Below the pieces are notes generated by a model, which was given only the letters and a program-made list of their open reading frames with translations, did not search any database and was not told the DNA's origin. 64,000 nucleotides of DNA. It comes from a virus. The translations under genes were made by a program, and so were the position numbers. The stretch spans positions 29,590 through 93,589 of IMG/VR virus record IMGVR_UViG_3300010396_000045; one strand, given 5' to 3'. Below are positions 40,911-50,113 of the stretch, one piece after another (position 1 is the stretch's first letter; every line of letters begins with the position of its first letter).

Positions 40911-41665
40911 GCTGCTTTCCTCCGCGCTCTCTTGGCTACAAACTCCTCAACCGTCAGAGTATTTTTCTGTCGGTTGCATGGCCCACAGACAAGGTGGAGG
41001 TTATCTGGCAAATTGGAGCCGCCGCGCGAGATAGGCAGCTTGTGGTCTATCTCGAAGTCCTCCCAAATCTCAGTGCAGCATCCAGGGATTCCGCAGACGC
41101 CGCCTTGGTAGACGAGTAATTCCGCAACTTGGCCTGTAGTCAGGCCAGCACCCTCCGCGCCATCGATAAGGCCCCGGCGCCGCAATCTGGCGACTCGCCC
41201 CTTGAGGCGTTCCCGATCTGGATGTTTTTGCCGCTGAAGCTTCCGATAGGCGCTATCATACGCGCGGACGTGCTCCGCCTTCTTATCACGCCAAGCCCGC
41301 ATGATCTTGCGGCGCTGCGCCCTTTGATCCGGCGTAAAACTCTCTCGCTTGAGGCGATCCTTCTCACGCGCAGCTTCGGGGTTCTCTCGTCGCTTCTTCT
41401 TGTTCCACGCTAGAACCCTAGCGTTATGCTTAGCCCGGTTCTCAGGCTTTGCATCGAGCCATGCGTAGTAATTCTGGACAGACGCGGCTCTACGCTCGGG
41501 GAGCGCCTCACACTCCATACAACTCCCGTTGCTGGTGCGGCGGGGAGCTAGATGCCCATTCTTGCACGGATTAGATGAGAGGTAAAAAGGCGAACCGATA
41601 GACTTGGCCTCTTGCCGCGAGCGCGGAAGGCCCTCAGAATCAGGGATAGCCATGCAGCAATTCAT
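40907..41665 (-). CDS. HNH endonuclease with N-terminal zinc module
   Basis: The 252-residue protein has an N-terminal treble-clef-like module (FYLSSNPCKNGHLAPRRTSN, GSCMECE), a long basic helical middle, and a C-terminal HNH core. The core holds CGIPGCCTEIW, then EIDHKLPISRGGSNLPDNLH and LVCGPCNRQKN, giving the CxxC, DHxxPxSxGG and LxCxxCN motifs. It is probably a homing or DNA-nicking enzyme inserted between the capsid gene and small genes. Dyad copy 6, a perfect palindrome, sits upstream of its start. Confidence 0.85.
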   Translation of the reverse strand: MNCCMAIPDSEGLPRSRQEAKSIGSPFYLSSNPCKNGHLAPRRTSNGSCMECEALPERRAASVQNYYAWLDAKPENRAKHNARVLAWNKKKRRENPEAAREKDRLKRESFTPDQRAQRRKIMRAWRDKKAEHVRAYDSAYRKLQRQKHPDRERLKGRVARLRRRGLIDGAEGAGLTTGQVAELLVYQGGVCGIPGCCTEIWEDFEIDHKLPISRGGSNLPDNLHLVCGPCNRQKNTLTVEEFVAKRARRKAA

Positions 41666-41740
41666 CCTTGCTGTTGTGGTTAGGGCCGCGTCGGTGCTCG
41701 AACACCGCCGTGGCCCGATCTATATAATACACTCCGATAC

Positions 41741-41759
41741 GCTATGCAAGCTGCATAGC
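41741..41759. promoter_or_regulatory. Recurrent dyad element, copy 6 (perfect palindrome)
   Basis: GCTATGCA-AGC-TGCATAGC lies 76 bases upstream of the HNH gene start at 41665 and just past the stop of the major capsid gene. It is identical in arms and spacing to the copy beside the RHH gene. Confidence 0.8.
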
Positions 41760-41769
41760 CTTTCGTTGC

Positions 41770-42945
41770 TCAGCCGATACCATCGACGCTAAAGCACGTC
41801 TCCGGGTACACGAACTCAACCACGCCAATTCGGCCGAAATAGGTGGTCAACTGAAACAAATTCCTGTATTCCAGGGGGGTCCGCTGCAAAGGAACCAACG
41901 GGAAGCGCACCCGATCCCGCTCCTTCGTATAGACGAACATCCGGTCGGTATTGCCCGTCCCGCGCCCTGTCAGCCACTTCACCGGCTGGATATTCAACGG
42001 CCTGCCATACGCTGCGTTCGACAAGCTGTTGTTGCGCAGGAATTCGAGGACAGACACGTTACCGGCGCTGGAGACCTTCTGGCTGACGAGGTAGCCGAAC
42101 TCGACGGGCGGAAGGCGCAGTTCGGTCGGCATGACGGCCCAGCCGCTGTTGGTCCAGCACTGCGTCAGAGCGGTATTGACGTCGGCCAGGATCGCGTCCG
42201 GCGTCTTGTCGATCCACTTGAGGCTGGTGGTCTGGCCGGTCGGCGAGGTAGCGCCAGCCTGGGCGGCGTTCGTGAACGAGACGAGCGTGTCGTTGTTCAC
42301 CAGGCCTTTCTGACCCAGACTGGTGTCGCCGATGTAGACCATCTCATCGACGTCCATCTGGTACTTGAGCTTGAGGCCGTCATACTTCTGCACGTCGATC
42401 GGGCGTCCGATCTTCTGCGCGGAAGCCAGCTCGGGCATCGTGTATTTCAGTTCCATCGCCCAGAGGTACAGGGGATGGGTGGTCTTACCGATGTCGAGAG
42501 CGATGCCGGTGATCTGGTTGGCATCTTTGGACAGCCACGCCTTGCCGGTCGGCACAACGCCGCCTGCTGATGCGAAGCTGGAGTTGGTGAAGGACGACAC
42601 TTCGTCTGCGATCGTGACGTCTTCACGGAGGTCGATATCGCGCCCCCAGGTTACGGCCACCAACGGGTCGTGGAGGGTCTGGTCGAGGCGCTCAAGTTCA
42701 CCGATGAGAAATGAGCCGGTCGAGTCCTTCGTGTAGGAGAACTCGTCGAAGGTCATAAACGAATCGGTCGTGTAGGCGCGGCCTTTGGATACGCCTTCAC
42801 GATAGCCGCGCTTCCAGTCAACGGTCATGCCGTTGTCGAAGCGGATGATGTCACCCTTGACGCGAGGGTCGCTGTGGCCGGGTTGGATCAGGTTTGGGCT
42901 GACATACGCCGAACGCGCACCGCCGTAGAGCAGGCGATTGCTCAA
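41770..42945 (-). CDS. Major capsid protein (DUF2184-like)
   Basis: The 391-residue protein starts at TTG 42945 behind AGGAG. It contains VDWKRGYREGVSKGRAYTTD, SFMTFDEFSYTKDSTGSFLI, LREDVTIADEVSSFTNSSFA and MVYIGDTSLGQKGLVNNDTL, a clear DUF2184 major capsid profile. It forms the HK97-fold shell. A strong hairpin precedes it (43002-43024), downstream of the cement gene. Confidence 0.92.
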   Translation of the reverse strand: MSNRLLYGGARSAYVSPNLIQPGHSDPRVKGDIIRFDNGMTVDWKRGYREGVSKGRAYTTDSFMTFDEFSYTKDSTGSFLIGELERLDQTLHDPLVAVTWGRDIDLREDVTIADEVSSFTNSSFASAGGVVPTGKAWLSKDANQITGIALDIGKTTHPLYLWAMELKYTMPELASAQKIGRPIDVQKYDGLKLKYQMDVDEMVYIGDTSLGQKGLVNNDTLVSFTNAAQAGATSPTGQTTSLKWIDKTPDAILADVNTALTQCWTNSGWAVMPTELRLPPVEFGYLVSQKVSSAGNVSVLEFLRNNSLSNAAYGRPLNIQPVKWLTGRGTGNTDRMFVYTKERDRVRFPLVPLQRTPLEYRNLFQLTTYFGRIGVVEFVYPETCFSVDGIG

Positions 42946-43001
42946 TTTAAGAAACTCCTAGATTTGTCGGTTGATCCGTTCCCAGCGGTCCGACGCGATT
43001 T

Positions 43002-43024
43002 GAGAGGCGGCGTCGACGCCTCTC
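43002..43024. terminator. Strong hairpin between cement and capsid genes
   Basis: GAGAGGCG (43002-43009) pairs perfectly with CGCCTCTC (43017-43024). It lies at the end of the cement gene and upstream of the capsid leader. No U-run follows on the minus strand, so it may stabilise or process the capsid mRNA rather than end it. Confidence 0.55.
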
Positions 43025-43028
43025 AGGC

Positions 43029-43538
43029 TCAGAGGTTGAAAGCGATCTCGACCATACCGTTCGAGTCAGCCGGACCCATGAAGTAGCTATTGGAGGTCAG
43101 CAGCACGGCGCTAGTCGTGGAACTCGCTTCAACGGAACCGAGCGAAGGATGCGTCGTGCTGGTAGTGCCGAGGAAAATCCAGGGAGCCCCTCCCTTCACA
43201 GCAGCCGCAGGTCCCTGGAGTTGAACGGTCATGTAACCGCGCTTCAGGATATCGACGAGACCCGAGGTGGGAGGCGTCGAGATGTTCAGAGGATCCTGGC
43301 TCGACTGCGTCGGGTATGGGCGGACGATAAAGCCGTAGGGCTGGCCTGTATCGCCGCTGGTCATGACGCGGACGTTGCCGACCTGGCCCGAAGTGCTGCT
43401 CAGCACAACAGGCAAGCCGTAAGCGAGAGGAGCCTCGCCAGCAGCGCTGCTGACAACCTGAGTTTCAATCGTGGCAGACGCAATACGGTTGACGTCGCCG
43501 GGGATGCCAGCAGGCATCCGGAACGCATAAGCAACCAT
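43029..43538 (-). CDS. Capsid cement/decoration protein
   Basis: The 169-residue protein (AYAFRMPAGIPGDVNRIASA, TIETQVVSS, APLAYGLPVVLSSTSGQVGN, and GFIVRPYP) resembles the structural cement proteins encoded just before DUF2184 capsids. It should bind the outer shell. Family call rests on motif resemblance and position. Confidence 0.8.
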   Translation of the reverse strand: MVAYAFRMPAGIPGDVNRIASATIETQVVSSAAGEAPLAYGLPVVLSSTSGQVGNVRVMTSGDTGQPYGFIVRPYPTQSSQDPLNISTPPTSGLVDILKRGYMTVQLQGPAAAVKGGAPWIFLGTTSTTHPSLGSVEASSTTSAVLLTSNSYFMGPADSNGMVEIAFNL

Positions 43539-43571
43539 TTTCTATGTGGTCCTTAGTCTTGAATGGAGGAT

Positions 43572-45173
43572 TTAGTGGCGGGTCTGCTTCGCCCAGAAGT
43601 CTGCGTTCTTCTGGTTCATCTCAGCGACCTTGCTCTGCATGTTCTTGTTGCCTGGCATGTCGCGGTAGTTCACGCCGTCATGGACATAAGCTGCGCGCTT
43701 GCTGTTGGCCTGCTGGACCATGCTGCTTGCGGCGTTGAACAGCGTCTTGACGGCATCGCACGTCATCTGACGCAGTTCCGGACGGCCCTCGTGGATGCCC
43801 TCGATGACATCGCGAGTGTCGTCTTCCTTCAGCGCCTCGCCGAGCACCTTGCGACGGAAGCCGCACATAGCGTCCTGCGTGGACCTTGCTGACGCCTTGG
43901 CGTCGAACGTCGGCATGCGGATGCCAGGCGCGAGCACTTCGGCGCGGCTCAGCAATTCCTGCCAGGAGCCCTTGAGCGACGTGCTGTCGCCTACCATCGC
44001 CTTACGACGGCGGTCGCCGGTCAGATGGCCTTCCTCGGTCGGGCCACCAGTATCTTCGCGAGGAGCGTCATCCGGCATGTCGGTATCCGGAGCGGTCGGC
44101 GCTTCGTCGCGCGCACGGCCACGTCCGCCACGGTCGACGGTGCGACGGTCGCCGCCTGGAGGCGCTGACTCTTGCTCCTCAGGCGCTTCTTCCATGCCGT
44201 TGCCGCCTTCCTCTTGCGCGAGGATAGCGATGGCACGCTCTACGGCCTCCAGACGCTCCAGGATGCTCTGGAGGTCGCCGCCGCCTGCGCTTGCAGTGGG
44301 ATCACCACCACCAAACGACGGGGGAGAGCCGCCTTCGGCTTCGTCACCGCCCATGCTCATACCGCCGCCGCCGTTGTGGAGGTGGATGTGCATGCCGTTG
44401 TTGTCTGAGGTGGTCTTTGCCTCAATCGGCGCGTCGATCTTGGCGAAACCGCCTTGCTCGTTAGCGCCGGAGAGAACGTCACCCAGCATGCCAGTCACGC
44501 GCTGAAGCTCGGATACCAGTTCGTCGACTGTTTTCGCGTCTCCGGCCCGAGCGGCACGCGAGATGGCATCGCGGTAACGAGCTTGAATGGCGTCGAGAGA
44601 CACCATGCCACGCGAACCTGCCATTTCGTGGTCTCCAATGTAGCACTTAGGACCGCATCGACCTTTGTCGACTAGGGCCACATGATTGCCAACAATGAGG
44701 TGTTGGCGTCCTTCGCCGGGAGATATCTGGCTGTATTCGGCATCGTACCCGGCCGAAAGCTGCCTTTTGCCTTCCCGCACGTCCCTGATCGCGTCTGCGT
44801 CCTGAATGAGCAGGTCCGCATACAGAAAATCGCTGTCGAGCAGCGCCCCGTCTCCGCGATGGGGATTAAGCACGACGCCTATTGCGTAGTCTTTCCATGT
44901 CAGAGGATCGACCTTCTGAGGTGGGTGGTCGTTCGTGACAGGTTTTCCGTTGAATGAGGCGACGGCGATGGGCGCAAATACATCAGCCGCGTCTCGATGA
45001 ATCCTGATTATGCCGTCTGGCCCAGCCTCTACGGGCACTTCCCCCTGCGCATAAAGCATGGAGCCTGTGCGGGCTATCGGCGCGTCTTTTACGAGCAGGA
45101 ACCCCTCTGGCGTGAGTTCCTGGTGTACGCCGAGTTTTTCCGCAGTGTAAAAGCGAAGTACGGGATCGGGCAT
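43572..45173 (-). CDS. Prohead protein, DUF2213 protease-scaffold fusion
   Basis: The 533-residue protein has a DUF2213 domain at about 1-185: LTPEGFLLVKDAPIARTGSM, PVTNDHPPQKVDPLTWKDYA, GKRQLSAGYDAEYS and VGNHVALVDKGRCGP. The conserved His in NDHPP and the Ser in LSAGYDAEY are candidates for a herpes-type prohead protease site. The C-terminal half is a long Glu/Gly/Arg-rich scaffold-like region ending in MRQMTCDAVK-like helices. It should guide capsid assembly and be cleaved. Dyad copy 7 lies upstream. Confidence 0.85.
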   Translation of the reverse strand: MPDPVLRFYTAEKLGVHQELTPEGFLLVKDAPIARTGSMLYAQGEVPVEAGPDGIIRIHRDAADVFAPIAVASFNGKPVTNDHPPQKVDPLTWKDYAIGVVLNPHRGDGALLDSDFLYADLLIQDADAIRDVREGKRQLSAGYDAEYSQISPGEGRQHLIVGNHVALVDKGRCGPKCYIGDHEMAGSRGMVSLDAIQARYRDAISRAARAGDAKTVDELVSELQRVTGMLGDVLSGANEQGGFAKIDAPIEAKTTSDNNGMHIHLHNGGGGMSMGGDEAEGGSPPSFGGGDPTASAGGGDLQSILERLEAVERAIAILAQEEGGNGMEEAPEEQESAPPGGDRRTVDRGGRGRARDEAPTAPDTDMPDDAPREDTGGPTEEGHLTGDRRRKAMVGDSTSLKGSWQELLSRAEVLAPGIRMPTFDAKASARSTQDAMCGFRRKVLGEALKEDDTRDVIEGIHEGRPELRQMTCDAVKTLFNAASSMVQQANSKRAAYVHDGVNYRDMPGNKNMQSKVAEMNQKNADFWAKQTRH

Positions 45174-45200
45174 TGAAAACGTACCTCGTAAGCACCTAGA

Positions 45201-45217
45201 CTATGCAAAACGCATAG
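45201..45217. promoter_or_regulatory. Recurrent dyad element, copy 7
   Basis: CTATGCA-AAA-CGCATAG lies between the divergent prohead gene (start 45173) and the plus-strand Cys gene (start 45227). Confidence 0.7.
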
Positions 45218-45226
45218 GAGCGCGCG

Positions 45227-45433
45227 ATGCGCGAATGCCGGGACTGCAATTACTCGACTAGCGACGGGATCTGCCTGCATGAGTCAGCACGCGACCCGTC
45301 AGGCACACATCCGAACCTCTCGACCGCTGAGAACCGCGCCTTCGTCGATACGCAGGGACGCTACTGCGGTAGAGAGGGACGCTTCTGGATGGCTCGAGAC
45401 CTCGTCTGGCCGTCCGCGCCGATTGAGGGATAG
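45227..45433 (+). CDS. Small Cys-rich protein, paralog of 53938-54138
   Basis: The 68-residue protein has CRDCNYSTSDGICLHESARD and GRYCGREGRFW, a CxxC...C...C pattern expected to bind one metal. A minus-strand relative at 53938-54138 shows the same CxxC...C...CGxxGxxF layout. It is one of the isolated plus-strand genes inside the head operon and has a dyad element 10 bases upstream of its start. Unknown role. Confidence 0.7.
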   Translation: MRECRDCNYSTSDGICLHESARDPSGTHPNLSTAENRAFVDTQGRYCGREGRFWMARDLVWPSAPIEG

Positions 45434-45546
45434 TTAGCGCGCGGCGTAACCGCGATCACGAACCCTAGCCAGACGACGAACGCGCCAAATATGATGATGC
45501 CGTGGGCCATCCAATCCAGCACGTCGACTATCAGGTAGACGGACAT
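45361..45546 (-). CDS. Possible small membrane protein antisense to the Cys gene
   Basis: The 61-residue frame has a membrane helix (WMAHGIIIFGAFVVWLGFVI). It starts one base after the stop of the glycosidase-like gene and its 3' end overlaps the plus-strand Cys gene by 73 bases. The ribosome site is weak (CAGTAGG next to ATG). Plausible but not certain. Confidence 0.45.
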   Translation of the reverse strand: MSVYLIVDVLDWMAHGIIIFGAFVVWLGFVIAVTPRANYPSIGADGQTRSRAIQKRPSLPQ

Positions 45547-45547
45547 C

Positions 45548-47164
45548 CTACTGGGCCGAAAACCCGTAGCCCCCAGTGCTATGAAACGAATGGCTAGCGC
45601 CAGAGATAGCTTTACCGTCGTACGACCCGCTTAGGAGATACATATTCCTGTCGGTCTGCGGCGTGCCGTTATAGAGATCGTTGGTGAACGTGACGGTGAT
45701 CTGCGGAGGCGACGACCACGTTCCGAAGACCGTAAAGACCTGTTGCTGCTTCTGAGAGTGAAGCGCTTTGACAGGCTGTGGGTTGGGCCAAGCGGGAGAG
45801 CCGTTGACGCTTATCTGCGCCAAGGCATCGCCCTGGTAAGCGTCCTCGTTCAGATATAGCTGCAAGGCGTGTCCGCCTAGAGCCGCTACAGGCCCCGCCA
45901 TTGCCGATGGAGTAGGAGCGGGAGGGGGAGTTGGCGTCCCGCTCGCTGCCTCGAGGATATATGTCGAATAGCCGTTAAGCGTAAGCTGCGCTGAGGAGGC
46001 ATTGCTCAGAGTGGCGGTAGGAGTCGTCCCCTTGCTGACGTCGTAGATCTTTACCGTGCCGAACGTCTGACCGAACTGCACAGTTACCGGAGCAGATCCG
46101 GAGGCTATTTCACTCCAGACGGCAAGATCATATGCGCCGTTCGACTTCTGGAGCAGCAGGCTATGAACCGTTCCTGGTTGGTTGGAGATAGAATAATCCA
46201 TTGACCCCAGACTGGCAGGAGCGGAGTTGTCAGCTAGGATCGACGTCAGGTTGTGGATATAGGTCGCGGCTGGCTTCGCTGTCCCATCGCTATGGTACAG
46301 ACCTTGTGCGCCGCTTGAGCCCTCGCCATCGACCATCTCGTAAATGAAGGTATAGCGCCAGCCACGCGCAAACTGCGCTAGATAGGTGTTCGTCAGCACG
46401 CCAGCCTGGACGGCCTCATTACCATCGGAGACGCTGTCCCAGCCAGTCTCGGTCGTCACACGAGGCAGCGTTTGAAGATCGGCGTTTGAATAGCCGGAGA
46501 AGCCCTTCATCCATGTGCGGCCATACTCGACGTAGAGCCCATCCCACGCGCCGTTCAGCGTCGGATCTGCTGCGGACCACGGCATGTTGTCGATAAGATG
46601 CCCGACGTGGCCAGAGACGTAGTTGTGCGGGTTAGCATAGTCAGCGAGCTTCGTGCCGGGAGGAGCGGCGCTTATCGTCCCCGCACCGGAGGGGACAATT
46701 AGGAACTGCATCCCCGCGTTGTTGGTCTCTGCCCCTCCCTCGCTTACGTGGAAGACCGGGTAGTTCTTTAGCTGCGGATCATTCTTCAGGCCGCTGTAGA
46801 GTGCAGCCTGGCATTGCGCGACAGGCCCCCAGTCTCCCATCCCGCCGCCTTGCTGGCCATTGAAGGTAATGGGCCAGTTGTTCGGCTCGTTCGCTCCTTC
46901 AAGCGATAGCAGCGCTCCAGCCGAGGCTAGTTGCTTTGCCTGCGAAAGCTGGTCGGCTACTCCACATTCAGCAACGAGGTCCATCAGGACGCCGGTCTGC
47001 TGATGCACTGAAAGGGTGGTGGAGAGGTTGCGCCCGCCGTCACGGATATTGCGGACGCCGGTATATTGCAGCATATCCGCATGGCCCGGGTAGCCCTGGT
47101 CGATGTGGGTTACGACGCCGAGAGACGAAAGGAACGCCACAGCGGCAACAGCAGTTGTGCTCAT
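45548..47164 (-). CDS. Clan GH-A glycosidase-like protein with C-terminal carbohydrate-binding module
   Basis: The 538-residue protein has a TIM-barrel-like core. LLSLEGANEPNNWP has the Asn-Glu-Pro acid/base motif with Glu93, and LPRVTTETGWDSV near residue 240 is a likely nucleophile site (TETG). After a linker (PTPPPAPTPSA), the last 115 residues (LQLYLNEDAYQGDALAQISV, HSQKQQQVFTVFGTWS, TFTNDLYNGTPQTDRNMYLL) match the calcium-dependent xylan-binding CBM60-like module. It lies between head morphogenesis and capsid genes, far from the tail fibres. It may be a head-borne or released depolymerase. GAGGAG precedes its ATG. Confidence 0.8.
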   Translation of the reverse strand: MSTTAVAAVAFLSSLGVVTHIDQGYPGHADMLQYTGVRNIRDGGRNLSTTLSVHQQTGVLMDLVAECGVADQLSQAKQLASAGALLSLEGANEPNNWPITFNGQQGGGMGDWGPVAQCQAALYSGLKNDPQLKNYPVFHVSEGGAETNNAGMQFLIVPSGAGTISAAPPGTKLADYANPHNYVSGHVGHLIDNMPWSAADPTLNGAWDGLYVEYGRTWMKGFSGYSNADLQTLPRVTTETGWDSVSDGNEAVQAGVLTNTYLAQFARGWRYTFIYEMVDGEGSSGAQGLYHSDGTAKPAATYIHNLTSILADNSAPASLGSMDYSISNQPGTVHSLLLQKSNGAYDLAVWSEIASGSAPVTVQFGQTFGTVKIYDVSKGTTPTATLSNASSAQLTLNGYSTYILEAASGTPTPPPAPTPSAMAGPVAALGGHALQLYLNEDAYQGDALAQISVNGSPAWPNPQPVKALHSQKQQQVFTVFGTWSSPPQITVTFTNDLYNGTPQTDRNMYLLSGSYDGKAISGASHSFHSTGGYGFSAQ

Positions 47165-47174
47165 CGGCGCTCCT

Positions 47175-47987
47175 CTAGGCGGGCATTTTGCTGGCTAAGA
47201 ACCGATCAGGAACGATAACTTCGCTGAAGCATCTACAATTCCAGATCATTCCCGCGTGGTATGGCGGAACTCCTGCGTCGACCTCTGGAGGCTGGTCCCA
47301 TCGGACGAATTTGCCCTCCATCTCGCGGTGGCTTTTTCGGACTCTACCGTCGCGAACAGTCCGCCAAATGTACCCGGGAGAGCCGATATGCTGCGCTCTA
47401 GCCTGCGTCAGCGACGACGAAACCCGCGCCGTCTCCGTCCGCGCTATCATCGTCGCCCGGTTCCGCGTTACGCGCCCGGTCTCCATGATATGTTCGATCA
47501 GTGAGCCGTAGCGCTCGCCCGCGTAGAGGTTACCGATCGCTATCTCGTGGACTCTCTCTGCCGCCTGCGTCGGGAGCGACGTTATGAGGTGGACCTGCTC
47601 CTCTAGGTATTGCCGCATAGCAAAGCCGGTCGGAGCCGTCTGTATTTCCCGAGCTAGCTCTCGGCTCATCTTCTTCGATAGCCGAAACCACGCCTGCTCG
47701 TCCCTGCGCGCGACCTCTGCTATAAAGCGTGTGGCTACCGCCCTCGCCCACGGCTCTATGAGTGCCGAGTAACGGTGTAGGAGTTGCTCCAGGTGCGCCA
47801 GGTCCATTTCAACGCCCGGGGACGCGAAGGCCCGCACCAGGTCTTCGATGTGCTTTGCCACTTGGCGCAAACGTCGGCCATAGTCGTTTTCCGCCCTGCG
47901 AACTTTCGCAAAGGCTGCGCGCTCCTCAAAGCTCTCCTGCTGACGGTCAGAAGCGAAGGATATTGCGGACAACGCTGAGAGCGGCAT
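47175..47987 (-). CDS. Head morphogenesis protein, Mu gpF-like
   Basis: The 270-residue protein has TRNRATMIARTETARVSSSL and a C-terminal HAGMIWNCRCFSEVIVPD, with WRTVRDGRVRKSHREMEGKF between. These are the conserved features of phage Mu gpF-type minor head proteins, which assemble at the portal vertex. It overlaps the short 47947-48135 gene by 41 bases. Confidence 0.9.
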   Translation of the reverse strand: MPLSALSAISFASDRQQESFEERAAFAKVRRAENDYGRRLRQVAKHIEDLVRAFASPGVEMDLAHLEQLLHRYSALIEPWARAVATRFIAEVARRDEQAWFRLSKKMSRELAREIQTAPTGFAMRQYLEEQVHLITSLPTQAAERVHEIAIGNLYAGERYGSLIEHIMETGRVTRNRATMIARTETARVSSSLTQARAQHIGSPGYIWRTVRDGRVRKSHREMEGKFVRWDQPPEVDAGVPPYHAGMIWNCRCFSEVIVPDRFLASKMPA

Positions 47988-48135
47988 CGAAGTCCCTGTC
48001 TATCCCCGACATCGCCCCGCGTTCATACTCAATATGCCAGACGAACGGGCCGGGTATCGGCTCCCCTGTATCCCTATTGATCGTCTCGCGCTCGCCGATC
48101 CGGATCACCTTAACGTCGCCGAAGTCGTGTTGCAT
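47947..48135 (-). CDS. Small hypothetical protein between portal and gpF-like genes
   Basis: The 62-residue protein (FGDVKVIRIGERETINRDTG, then FVWHIEYERGAMSGIDRDFD) starts on the stop of the portal gene (TAATG overlap). It is a compact alpha/beta-like sequence without a known family. Coupled start and operon position support it. Confidence 0.6.
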   Translation of the reverse strand: MQHDFGDVKVIRIGERETINRDTGEPIPGPFVWHIEYERGAMSGIDRDFDAALSVVRNILRF

Positions 48136-50081
48136 TAGACCTCGCCGTTCGGCTGGGTGGTCGCGGACTCCTCAACGAACCTGCGGAAAGCGTCGATGTT
48201 CATACGCCGTACCTTGCCGACCTTCTTGCCCTGGAGCGTCTCGTAGCTTTCCACAGCGCTCTTCCGGTCAGGGTATCCCAGAGCGAACTGGTAATCCTCG
48301 AACGCGCCGTCATCGCCTAGCTGCTCGATAGCCCATACAGCCGTGCTGTCCGCTGCGTCACCCACGAAGCATGATATCCTGGCGTCCTCGGACTGGACGA
48401 ATCCGCGACCCGCGTCGTCTACCTGTACCGGGACGCCCTGGACGTCGACCACATGAAACTTGCGCCTCACGTCCTTGCGGGATTGCATAGGCCTCAGATG
48501 AGCGTAGTGGTCGTCTACGTCCTCCTTGGTATCCAGCCCGCTCTTGTGCCCCGGCATAAGCCCTACGTCCGCGATCTTGGGCGCTCCGTGGGCGCCTGCG
48601 GAACTCTCCTCGCTACCAAATAGCTCCTGGGACTCAGGGTGCTCTACGCCGCCCTCACGGCCCGCAGACGCAGCCTCCGGATTATCCGTCAACTCAGACG
48701 GCATCGGCGGCATCATCTCGGCGTCCTTGATCTCCTCGTCCGTGATGTTCGAGAAGATACCCGTTACCTTCGAGTTCTGCCTCAGTTCCTTGAGCGCAGC
48801 CGAATTGGACAGGATGCCAGCGCCTTGGGCATTTACGACAGCCTGTGTCACCGTTCCCGCGATCTGCGCCTTCTCTGTATCGGCAAGCTGCCACAGTGGC
48901 GCAAAATCGAAATTAAAGCCCTCAGGTAGAGGTTCGTTAAACAACGACCGATGGCACAGGTCATAGAGCATCCTTACCGGACGCCGTAGCCGGTCCTCCT
49001 GGGCGCTGTTGATGAAGTCGTAGTAGTTGCGGATATCCGACTCGCCAGTCGCGTTGAGACCCGCAGGAGACTGGCCGAATAGCCGAACAAGCGGGATCTG
49101 CGCCGCGCCGGATAGTTGCTGGCCGAACTGGATCAGCGTCTCGGATAACCCGCCGAAGCCGTAGCTGTGAGTCTCGAACTCGTCGTCCGCATCGAGGAGG
49201 GTAATGCCCTCGTTGGCCTGATACAGTCTGAGCTGCTTGACCATCTCGATAATGCCTTGGTACGCCGCGCCCCCGAAAGCGATAGCCTCCCGGAGTTGCT
49301 TGACCTTCAGCGTCCGTAGATGCGCCCGGTAGATAAGCTGTGCTGCGCCCTGAGTGGCTGAGTCAAACGCTACCAACCGATCATATAGAGGCTCGATGAC
49401 GGACAGGCCCCAGTAGTTCTCCGCCATACGCTGCCAGTAAGGCAGTTCCACGCCGTCCATGCGGATGCAGCGCGTGTAGTGGATTCTTGCGTGCGGTATG
49501 GTGCGCGCGTCGCTGACGACCTCGTAGTATTTCGGCATACCGTAGTCTTTGCCGAGGTCTCTAACCGGATCGTCGACGTGAGGCCAAACCATCCAACGGT
49601 CTAGGACCTGAAGCCCTTTGAACTGGCCTTTGCCGACCGTATCAATCCGTAAGGGGGTCTCTGGCCTTTGGCCTTCTATCAAGATGAACGCTAGACAGCC
49701 ACCGTAGAGGCGAGACCATTTAATCGTGTCGGTCAGACGCTGCCAGATGAGATTGTCTTCTACATATTCTTCTAGCCGGTCAATCTTGTCCGGAGGCATA
49801 TCCGACTCAATGTTGATCCGCTCTCGGGTCATATCCTCCGCGACGGCGTCAACGATCGTTCTGATTAGCCAACTTCCCCTGTAACCAAACTCCAAAAGTG
49901 TGTGATTTCTAGTTATTGGGTTCAGCGTATAGGTCGAACCCGAACTAAGATTGCTGGCGCCTAGCCCGAGGCTGGCTGCGAAGTTCTGATACGTGTCGCC
50001 AACAAACGCCTTATTGCTGCCCGCAGGCACGCGGACGGTAGGCTTAGTCGAGGCAGGCGCTACCTTTGGTCTCCTTGCCAT
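48135..50081 (-). CDS. Portal protein (DUF1073-like) with C-terminal extension
   Basis: The 648-residue protein has AEDMTRERINIESDMPPDKI, TIKWSRLYGGCLAFILIEGQ, VLDRWMVWPHVDDPVRDLGK and QQLSGAAQIPLVRLFGQSPA, all typical of DUF1073 portals. The family core is about 450 residues. Here another 150 or so follow, with GRGFVQSEDARISCFVGDAA and DYQFALGYPDRKSAVESYET, resembling a small alpha/beta module sometimes labelled pyrophosphatase-like in phage polyproteins. The extension's catalytic competence is not evident. Confidence 0.9.
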   Translation of the reverse strand: MARRPKVAPASTKPTVRVPAGSNKAFVGDTYQNFAASLGLGASNLSSGSTYTLNPITRNHTLLEFGYRGSWLIRTIVDAVAEDMTRERINIESDMPPDKIDRLEEYVEDNLIWQRLTDTIKWSRLYGGCLAFILIEGQRPETPLRIDTVGKGQFKGLQVLDRWMVWPHVDDPVRDLGKDYGMPKYYEVVSDARTIPHARIHYTRCIRMDGVELPYWQRMAENYWGLSVIEPLYDRLVAFDSATQGAAQLIYRAHLRTLKVKQLREAIAFGGAAYQGIIEMVKQLRLYQANEGITLLDADDEFETHSYGFGGLSETLIQFGQQLSGAAQIPLVRLFGQSPAGLNATGESDIRNYYDFINSAQEDRLRRPVRMLYDLCHRSLFNEPLPEGFNFDFAPLWQLADTEKAQIAGTVTQAVVNAQGAGILSNSAALKELRQNSKVTGIFSNITDEEIKDAEMMPPMPSELTDNPEAASAGREGGVEHPESQELFGSEESSAGAHGAPKIADVGLMPGHKSGLDTKEDVDDHYAHLRPMQSRKDVRRKFHVVDVQGVPVQVDDAGRGFVQSEDARISCFVGDAADSTAVWAIEQLGDDGAFEDYQFALGYPDRKSAVESYETLQGKKVGKVRRMNIDAFRRFVEESATTQPNGEV

Positions 50082-50113
50082 AAGCGCCTGACCTCAATCC
50101 AAGGAAAGCAGAA

